A program made the position numbers and the translations under genes. A DNA stretch of 7,391 nucleotides from Actinomycetes bacterium. GTDB taxonomy: Bacteria; Actinomycetota; Aquicultoria; CAJVYJ01; JAUVQD01. The notes beneath the pieces were generated by a model that saw only the letters and a program-made list of their open reading frames with translations, was not told the DNA's origin and did not search any database. The stretch is taken from assembly GCA_030605305.1 (NCBI GenBank), contig JAUWIO010000027.1, forward strand, positions 1 through 7,391, written 5' to 3'. Position 1 is the first letter of the stretch. Every line of letters begins with the position of its first letter. This document shows, in pieces, positions 1 through 3,915 of this stretch.

Positions 1-536
1 CGACGGCAGACAGCGCCGGTGCGGACCTGGCCCGCGAGTTGGAGCGAGAACTCTCAGATACGCCCGGTGCGGCCGGGGACACTATAGTCAATGCAGGGTT
101 TGCCGGGGCGCTCGACGGGTCCCTGCAAACCGGTCAAGTGGTGATCGTGGAGCGCTTTTCAGTAGATTCTCACAAGCCCGATCCCCCGGACACCGAAGAG
201 CTAGCTCCGGCAGCCAGTGCTGTCGCAAAAACTTGCGCCTGGCCATCGGTAGGCGGTCTTACCGTCACTGAGCCGGTACTCGACCCGGTCCGACGCGCTC
301 GACTCCAGCGGGAAACCGGCGCCGCCATCGTCGATATGGAAGGATTTCACTTGGCGCGGACAGCCCGCGCCTTCGGCCTCGATCTTGTCTCTCTCAAGGT
401 CATAACCGCCCACGCAGCCGAAGGTGCCTGGAGTTCGACTGTCGGAGAAGCCTCAACATGGTCTAGAATACTGGGTGAGGCGGTCGAGCGCCTCGTCGAA
501 CGACTATACGATCCGACTGACTCGTCCATCGGCTAG
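1..536 (+). CDS. Nucleoside phosphorylase/nucleosidase superfamily protein (5'-truncated by window edge)
   Basis: The reading frame is open to the left edge (first full codon at position 3), so the N-terminus lies outside the window; a TTG at 39 could start translation but has no ribosome binding site and would cut into the fold. Family marks are the glycine-rich strand NAGFAGALDG (from position 90), where related enzymes have G-x-A-G-x-L, and VDMEG with its glutamate at 339-341, matching the nucleoside-binding Met-Glu of purine nucleoside phosphorylases, MTA/SAH nucleosidases and hopanoid-associated phosphorylases. These enzymes cleave the N-glycosidic bond of nucleosides. The usual Ser-Asp catalytic segment (SD-x-A) reads VITAHAAE here (near 399-422), so the catalytic aspartate appears to be missing. 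The stop codon overlaps the Shine-Dalgarno of the next gene, so it heads or belongs to the operon. The family call is fairly safe; substrate and activity are unknown. Confidence 0.72.
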   Translation, partial: TADSAGADLARELERELSDTPGAAGDTIVNAGFAGALDGSLQTGQVVIVERFSVDSHKPDPPDTEELAPAASAVAKTCAWPSVGGLTVTEPVLDPVRRARLQRETGAAIVDMEGFHLARTARAFGLDLVSLKVITAHAAEGAWSSTVGEASTWSRILGEAVERLVERLYDPTDSSIG

Positions 537-539
537 GAG
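535..539 (+). promoter_or_regulatory. Shine-Dalgarno AGGAG that fixes a TTG start
   Basis: AGGAG shares two bases with the upstream TAG stop (534-536) and stands 5 bases before TTG at 545. No ATG or GTG in this frame fits the N-terminal beta strand of the glycosyltransferase, so the TTG is the likely start. Stop and ribosome binding site overlapping in this way indicates translational coupling. Confidence 0.7.
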
Positions 540-544
540 CCCTA

Positions 545-1414
545 TTGGATGTCGCGGTAGTCATACCTGTATATGAACGCAAAGAACCGCTCCGAGCAGC
601 GGTCGAATCGGTGATGGACCAGACCGAGCCGGTCAAGGAGATCATAGTCATAGACGCCGGTTCCGAGGGAACCCCGGCCACCGAGGTCCTCGAGGGGTTG
701 ACCGATAGGCGCCTTCGACTGCTCTTCCAGCCAAACCTCGGGGTCTCCGCCGCCCGCAATCTAGGGATCAAAGCGACAAAAGCGGAGTGGGTGGCTTTTC
801 TGGATTCGGACGACCATTGGCTCCCCGAGAAGAACGCGATGCATCTTAAATACCACCGCGACCACCCCGAACAGCTGATCTCACAAACGGATGAGGTCTG
901 GCACCGGGACGGCGTCCGGATCAATCCCAAGGAGCATCATGCTAAGCCGGCTGGAGATATCTTCGAAAAATCACTCGAACGGTGCTTGATATCCCCCTCG
1001 GCAGTGATGATGAAGCGAAGCCTCTTTGACGACGTCGGGCTCTTTGACCCGACCTTTCCCGCCTGCGAAGACTATGACCTTTGGCTGCGGATCACCTCCC
1101 GCTATCCGGTCGGCTTGATCTCAAAGCAACTGGTCGTGAAGACAGGCGGCCACGAAGACCAGCTGTCCCGGAAACACTGGGGGATGGACCGCTTCAGGGT
1201 CCGGGCTTTGCGCAAGATCATCGACGGCGGGACGCTCTCCGACGATCAGAAGTGGGGAGCGCTACAGGTCCTGACGGCTAAGCTATCTATCCTGGAGATG
1301 GGTTCGCGCAAGCGCGGCAAAACGGCCGAAGCCCAGCTCTACCTCCAGCTCAGGGAACGCTATGCCGAGCTTGGAGGCGAGAACCTGACGCTCTTCCCCG
1401 ACGATGCTCTTTAG
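545..1414 (+). CDS. Family 2 glycosyltransferase (GT-A fold)
   Basis: This 289-residue protein transfers a sugar from a nucleotide-activated donor to an unidentified acceptor. The N-terminus VAVVIPVYERKEPLRAAVES is the classical GT2 nucleotide-binding start. It is followed by VIDAGS (residues 35-40, where VDDGS is commoner), the NLGVSAARNLGI helix (64-75), the metal-binding DSDD motif (87-90, the DXD signature) and ACEDYDLWLRI (173-183), whose Glu-Asp matches the catalytic-base region of GT2 enzymes. No membrane segment is visible, so it is probably cytosolic. After about residue 200 a helical tail starting TGGHEDQLSR extends past the core; I recall similar tails in stand-alone GT2 proteins of other bacteria. 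Translation starts at TTG behind AGGAG. The last 11 bases overlap the next gene. The acceptor cannot be read from sequence; a nucleoside-derived or envelope compound is possible given the neighbours. Confidence 0.88.
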   Translation: MDVAVVIPVYERKEPLRAAVESVMDQTEPVKEIIVIDAGSEGTPATEVLEGLTDRRLRLLFQPNLGVSAARNLGIKATKAEWVAFLDSDDHWLPEKNAMHLKYHRDHPEQLISQTDEVWHRDGVRINPKEHHAKPAGDIFEKSLERCLISPSAVMMKRSLFDDVGLFDPTFPACEDYDLWLRITSRYPVGLISKQLVVKTGGHEDQLSRKHWGMDRFRVRALRKIIDGGTLSDDQKWGALQVLTAKLSILEMGSRKRGKTAEAQLYLQLRERYAELGGENLTLFPDDAL

Positions 1415-2330
1415 GCGGCTTGGCCGCTCTGACTTGAGCGTCTCGGCCATTGGTCTGGGCTGCTGGGCTCTGGGAGGACAAGGATGGGGGCGGGGCGACG
1501 ACCGGGATTCCCTGGCCACAGTGCGAGCGGCCCTCGATGCCGGCGTGAACCTCTTCGATACGGCCGATATCTACGGGTTCGGACACTCGGAAAAGTTGCT
1601 CGGAAAAGCGCTCAAAGACTCGCCGGACACGCTGGTGGCAACCAAGGTCGGTCTGCGCCGGGACGAAAGCGGCCGTATCATCCACGACCTGAGCTCAAGC
1701 CACATCCTTTCTGCCTGTGATCAAAGCCTGCACCGCTTGGGACGCGACCATGTTGATATCTATATGGTGCACTGGCCTGACCCGAAGAGACCGATCAGCG
1801 AAGCATTAGAAACGATGCAGGAGTTGGTCAGAGCGGGAAAAGTCAGATATCTTGGCGCCTCTAACTTGACCCCCGAGGCGCTGCTCGAGGCAGAAAAAAT
1901 ACCGGAATTCATCGCCTATCAGGGGTGCTGGAACGCGCTGCAAAAACAGGAATCAGCCACAACTCTCCCCCTTTGCCGCCAAGCGGACGTGGCGTTCATC
2001 GCGTATGAGCCGCTCCAGAAGGGCATTCTAAGTGGTAAGTATGAGTACCGCCCGGAATTCGGCCGCCGCGACCACCGTGGCCGCCACAGCGCCTTTGTCG
2101 GCGGCTTTGAGGCTGATAATCATGCGGCGGCGCGATTGGCCGCTACCGCTCGGGACAGCGGCGTCGAGCCGGCCGCGCTGGCTCTGGCGATCGCCCTGGC
2201 GGAGGTAGATGTGGCGATCCCCGGGGCCAAGACGTCCGCCCAGATCGACGCGAACCTCAGCGCCACCGAGATCAATGCGGACCTGGTTGCCCGGGGGCAG
2301 GCCGCGCTCACCGACCCGACTATGGGATAG
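1404..2330 (+). CDS. Aldo/keto reductase
   Basis: This 308-residue protein has the size and motif order of NAD(P)H-dependent aldo/keto reductases, which fold as a TIM barrel and reduce carbonyls to alcohols. The start MLFRRLGRSDLSVSAIGLG is typical. The full catalytic tetrad is visible: Asp52 and Tyr57 in NLFDTADIYG, Lys81 in VATKVGL, and His123 in VHWPD. GKVRYLGASN (around 152-161) and the late segment VAIPGAKTSAQIDANL, which in the family binds the cofactor phosphate or adenine, are also present. The ATG lies inside the end of the glycosyltransferase gene, an 11-base overlap that implies coupled translation, and the stop is 3 bases before the next start. With an intact active site it should be an active oxidoreductase. 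The substrate is unknown; the operon suggests a sugar or nucleoside-derived carbonyl, which is inference. Confidence 0.92.
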   Translation: MLFRRLGRSDLSVSAIGLGCWALGGQGWGRGDDRDSLATVRAALDAGVNLFDTADIYGFGHSEKLLGKALKDSPDTLVATKVGLRRDESGRIIHDLSSSHILSACDQSLHRLGRDHVDIYMVHWPDPKRPISEALETMQELVRAGKVRYLGASNLTPEALLEAEKIPEFIAYQGCWNALQKQESATTLPLCRQADVAFIAYEPLQKGILSGKYEYRPEFGRRDHRGRHSAFVGGFEADNHAAARLAATARDSGVEPAALALAIALAEVDVAIPGAKTSAQIDANLSATEINADLVARGQAALTDPTMG

Positions 2331-2333
2331 ACT

Positions 2334-2819
2334 ATGCGGATGGTCGAACCAAATGAAAGAAAGGCTGAAGTCGACAGGGCGCTGGCAATGATCGAAACCG
2401 CCGGTTGCCGCTTGAGCCGGAACGACCGCCGGATATTCGGCGAACTCCTGGCCGATCTCGCCCATCGGGACGGGCTCTCCCCCGCGGGGTTGCTGGGGTC
2501 TCCCGACATGGAGGCGGTTCTGACTGACGCCCGGCGGAACGGACCGCAAAAGGCAGCCGCCCTGAAAGAGCGGCTGCAGGAGCAGCGGTGGCCGACCAAC
2601 GCTAAAGCCGAGGATGCCTTCCAAGCGGCGCTGCGCGACTTACGCCTGCACCCGAAGGTCCGGATCGAACACACACCGTACTTCGAAGACGAACAGCTTA
2701 ATATATCGTTCACGGCGAACGATCCCGCCGAACTTACCGCCATCATCGACTCACTGGTGAGTCTCAACAAGAAAGACCTGGTCAAGGATGCCCTGGAAGC
2801 CGCGGAAGATTCTGATTGA
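2334..2819 (+). CDS. Conserved-looking small protein of unknown function, partner of the SPL-like gene
   Basis: This 161-residue, highly charged, soluble protein has no signal peptide or membrane segment, and I do not recognise a named family. The first ~100 residues look helical and rich in Arg, Glu and Ala (for example DRRIFGELLADLAHRDG at 31-47). A predicted beta-beta-helix unit follows: KVRIEHTPYF (108-117), LNISFTA (122-128), then PAELTAIIDSLVSL (131-144). That unit resembles, by eye only, the C-terminal dimerisation segment of ParB-like proteins, where a KVRI-type strand is followed by a second strand and a helix; this is a hint, not an assignment. ATG 2334 has GGGA at 2324-2327 as a modest ribosome binding site; ATG 2340 is an alternative. 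Its last 32 bases overlap the radical SAM gene, so the two products may act together. Confidence 0.8.
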   Translation: MRMVEPNERKAEVDRALAMIETAGCRLSRNDRRIFGELLADLAHRDGLSPAGLLGSPDMEAVLTDARRNGPQKAAALKERLQEQRWPTNAKAEDAFQAALRDLRLHPKVRIEHTPYFEDEQLNISFTANDPAELTAIIDSLVSLNKKDLVKDALEAAEDSD

Positions 2820-3804
2820 GGCGGCGGTCGCCGCTACCGATACTGCCGGCGCCATCCGCCGGCGATGGCCCGAAGTCCCGAACGTCGACCTCGAGCGCAT
2901 CAAGTCTTTCGCGGGAGACCTGGACCCGCGCGCCCTGGCAGTCGCCAAGCAGCGCGGGCGGTTCATCAAGAAATGTCCCGGAACGAGCCGCTACACGTGT
3001 TGCGACTACTATATTCTGAACCTGGGTATCGGCTGCCGGCTCGAATGCAGCTACTGCTATCTGCAACACTATATGAATACGCCCTTCACCGTATTCGCGA
3101 ACATCGACGATCTGCTCGCCGAGGCCCGAGAGTATTTTGGCGAGCGCGGTGATCGACATTTCCGGGTCGGAAGCGGTCAATTCATCGACAGTCTCGACTT
3201 CGACGAACTGGCGAATGTCCACAGCCGGCTCGTCCCGGCACTGACAGCGCTGCCGAACGTGACTTTTGAAATAAAGACGAAGACCGACCGTCTTGACCAT
3301 CTGCTCGACCTCGACCACCGGGGGCGCGCGGTCATATCCTGGTCGGTCAACCCGGATATCATTGCCGAGGTCGAAGAGGGCGGGGCCCCGCGCCTCGCCC
3401 CGCGGTTGGCTGCCGCGTCCCGAGCGGTCGCGGCCGGGTATCGGGTCGGCTTCCACTTCGATCCCCTCATCCACTTTGATGGCTGGGAGCAGGAATACGA
3501 GCGGACAGTCGCTGCTATCTTCGCCAGCGTACCAGCGGACCAAGTAGCCTGGATAAGCTTGGGCGCGCTCAGGTATAATCCGGCCCTAAAACCGATCATG
3601 GAAGACCGCTTTCCACGCTCGCGCCTGACGACCGGAGAACTCAACAAAGGGCTGGACGGAAAGTACCGATACTTCATCACCATCCGCCGGCAACTCTTTT
3701 CCCGCCTCAACGCGGCCATTCAAAATGCGGCGCCCGGCGTACCGGTCTACCTGTGCATGGAGGGGCGGGCGATGGCGGCATCAACAGGTGTCAGCGGCCT
3801 CTGA
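2788..3804 (+). CDS. Spore photoproduct lyase-like radical SAM protein
   Basis: This 338-residue protein belongs to the SplB/SPL branch of radical SAM enzymes (COG1533). It has the family N-terminus KPRKILIE, the block FIKKCPGTSRYTCCDYYIL (59-77), and the [4Fe-4S] motif C83-x3-C87-x2-C90 in GCRLECSYCYLQ. Tyr89 and Tyr91 flank the last cysteine as do Tyr97 and Tyr99 of Bacillus subtilis SPL, which take part in radical transfer. Later blocks are EIKTKTDRLDHLL (161-173), SWSVNPDII (184-192), GYRVGFHFDPLIHFDGW (217-233) and VPVYLCME (318-325). The hydrogen-donor cysteine of true SPL (Cys141, in a SCTSD-like segment) is absent: the matching stretch reads FRVGSGQFID (125-134). I therefore call it SPL-like and do not assert repair of the spore photoproduct. 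ATG 2788 is the first start after an in-frame stop at 2758-2760. It overlaps the upstream gene by 32 bases and is probably its translational partner. Confidence 0.9.
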   Translation: MPWKPRKILIEAAVAATDTAGAIRRRWPEVPNVDLERIKSFAGDLDPRALAVAKQRGRFIKKCPGTSRYTCCDYYILNLGIGCRLECSYCYLQHYMNTPFTVFANIDDLLAEAREYFGERGDRHFRVGSGQFIDSLDFDELANVHSRLVPALTALPNVTFEIKTKTDRLDHLLDLDHRGRAVISWSVNPDIIAEVEEGGAPRLAPRLAAASRAVAAGYRVGFHFDPLIHFDGWEQEYERTVAAIFASVPADQVAWISLGALRYNPALKPIMEDRFPRSRLTTGELNKGLDGKYRYFITIRRQLFSRLNAAIQNAAPGVPVYLCMEGRAMAASTGVSGL

Positions 3805-3807
3805 CGC

Positions 3808-3837
3808 TTGACATTGGCTGGCCGTTTACACTACTTT
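3808..3837 (+). promoter_or_regulatory. Candidate sigma-70-type promoter for the PBP gene
   Basis: A perfect TTGACA -35 hexamer (3808-3813) is followed after 18 bases by TACTTT (3832-3837), a weak -10 matching three of six consensus bases. A better-looking TACACT (3827-3832) is only 13 bases away, which is too close. Initiation would fall near 3843-3845, inside the LexA box, the expected geometry for a repressed promoter. The -35 is convincing, the -10 less so. Confidence 0.45.
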
Positions 3838-3850
3838 GAACAGATGTTCG
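3837..3850. promoter_or_regulatory. Putative LexA (SOS) operator, Gram-positive type
   Basis: The 14-mer TGAACAGATGTTCG matches the Bacillus/actinobacterial SOS box CGAACRNRYGTTCG at every defined position except the first base (T for C). The arms GAACA and TGTTC are perfect inverted repeats around GA. It is the only GAAC-N4-GTTC I find in the window, and it lies in the only sizeable intergenic gap, immediately after a candidate -10, where a bound repressor would block transcription. In such bacteria LexA represses DNA-damage genes until RecA triggers its self-cleavage. The likely target is the penicillin-binding protein gene downstream. Confidence 0.68.
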
Positions 3851-3895
3851 TACCTTTAACAAGGAGCTTAGCGCGACCGCCCGCCGAGGCCGGTT

Positions 3896-3913
3896 CGCTT
3901 TCAGTATAAAGCG
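3896..3913. promoter_or_regulatory. Inverted repeat with TATAAA directly before the PBP start; possible leaderless promoter or operator
   Basis: CGCTTT (3896-3901) and AAAGCG (3908-3913) are perfect 6-base inverted arms around a 6-base centre. The TATAAA at 3905-3910 lies 5 bases before ATG 3916, so if it is a -10 element transcription would start at or next to the A of the ATG, as in leaderless actinobacterial mRNAs. This would explain why no Shine-Dalgarno stands before this start. No good -35 is visible 17 bases upstream. Alternatively the repeat is an operator, or an RNA hairpin masking the start on a longer transcript. Confidence 0.4.
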
Positions 3914-3915
3914 CC

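Larger units (their letters stand above)
3805..3915. other. Intergenic control region between the SPL-like and PBP genes
   Basis: This is the only intergenic gap longer than a few bases. Left to right it carries TTGACA (3808-3813), a candidate -10 (3832-3837), the LexA-type box (3837-3850), AAGGAG (3861-3866) with no canonical start codon at a usable distance, and a 6-bp inverted repeat containing TATAAA (3896-3913) two bases before the PBP start. I see no strong stem followed by a T-run, so no clear factor-independent terminator for the upstream operon; read-through into the PBP gene is possible. Confidence 0.7.

Noticed and set aside
39..536. TTG at 39 as the true start of the first gene
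   Set aside because: The frame is open to the window edge, no Shine-Dalgarno precedes the TTG, and the superfamily fold needs residues before the NAGFAG strand; a cut gene is more likely.
2120..2785. Long minus-strand open frame (221 codons) opposite the aldo/keto reductase and unknown gene
   Set aside because: It is a GC-driven shadow: low-complexity Ser/Arg/Ala composition and no motifs, while the opposite strand carries the full AKR tetrad and tightly coupled starts.
2782..3543. 253-codon minus-strand open frame opposite the SPL-like gene
   Set aside because: It mirrors the codon structure of the plus-strand radical SAM gene, whose cysteine motif and family blocks are unmistakable; no ribosome binding site or family motif was seen.
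3827..3832. TACACT as the -10 partner of TTGACA
   Set aside because: It matches consensus better than TACTTT, but the 13-base spacing is too short for a normal sigma-70 promoter.
3824..3850. GTTTAC as a SigF/SigB-type -35
   Set aside because: No GGGTA-like -10 element follows at the required spacing.
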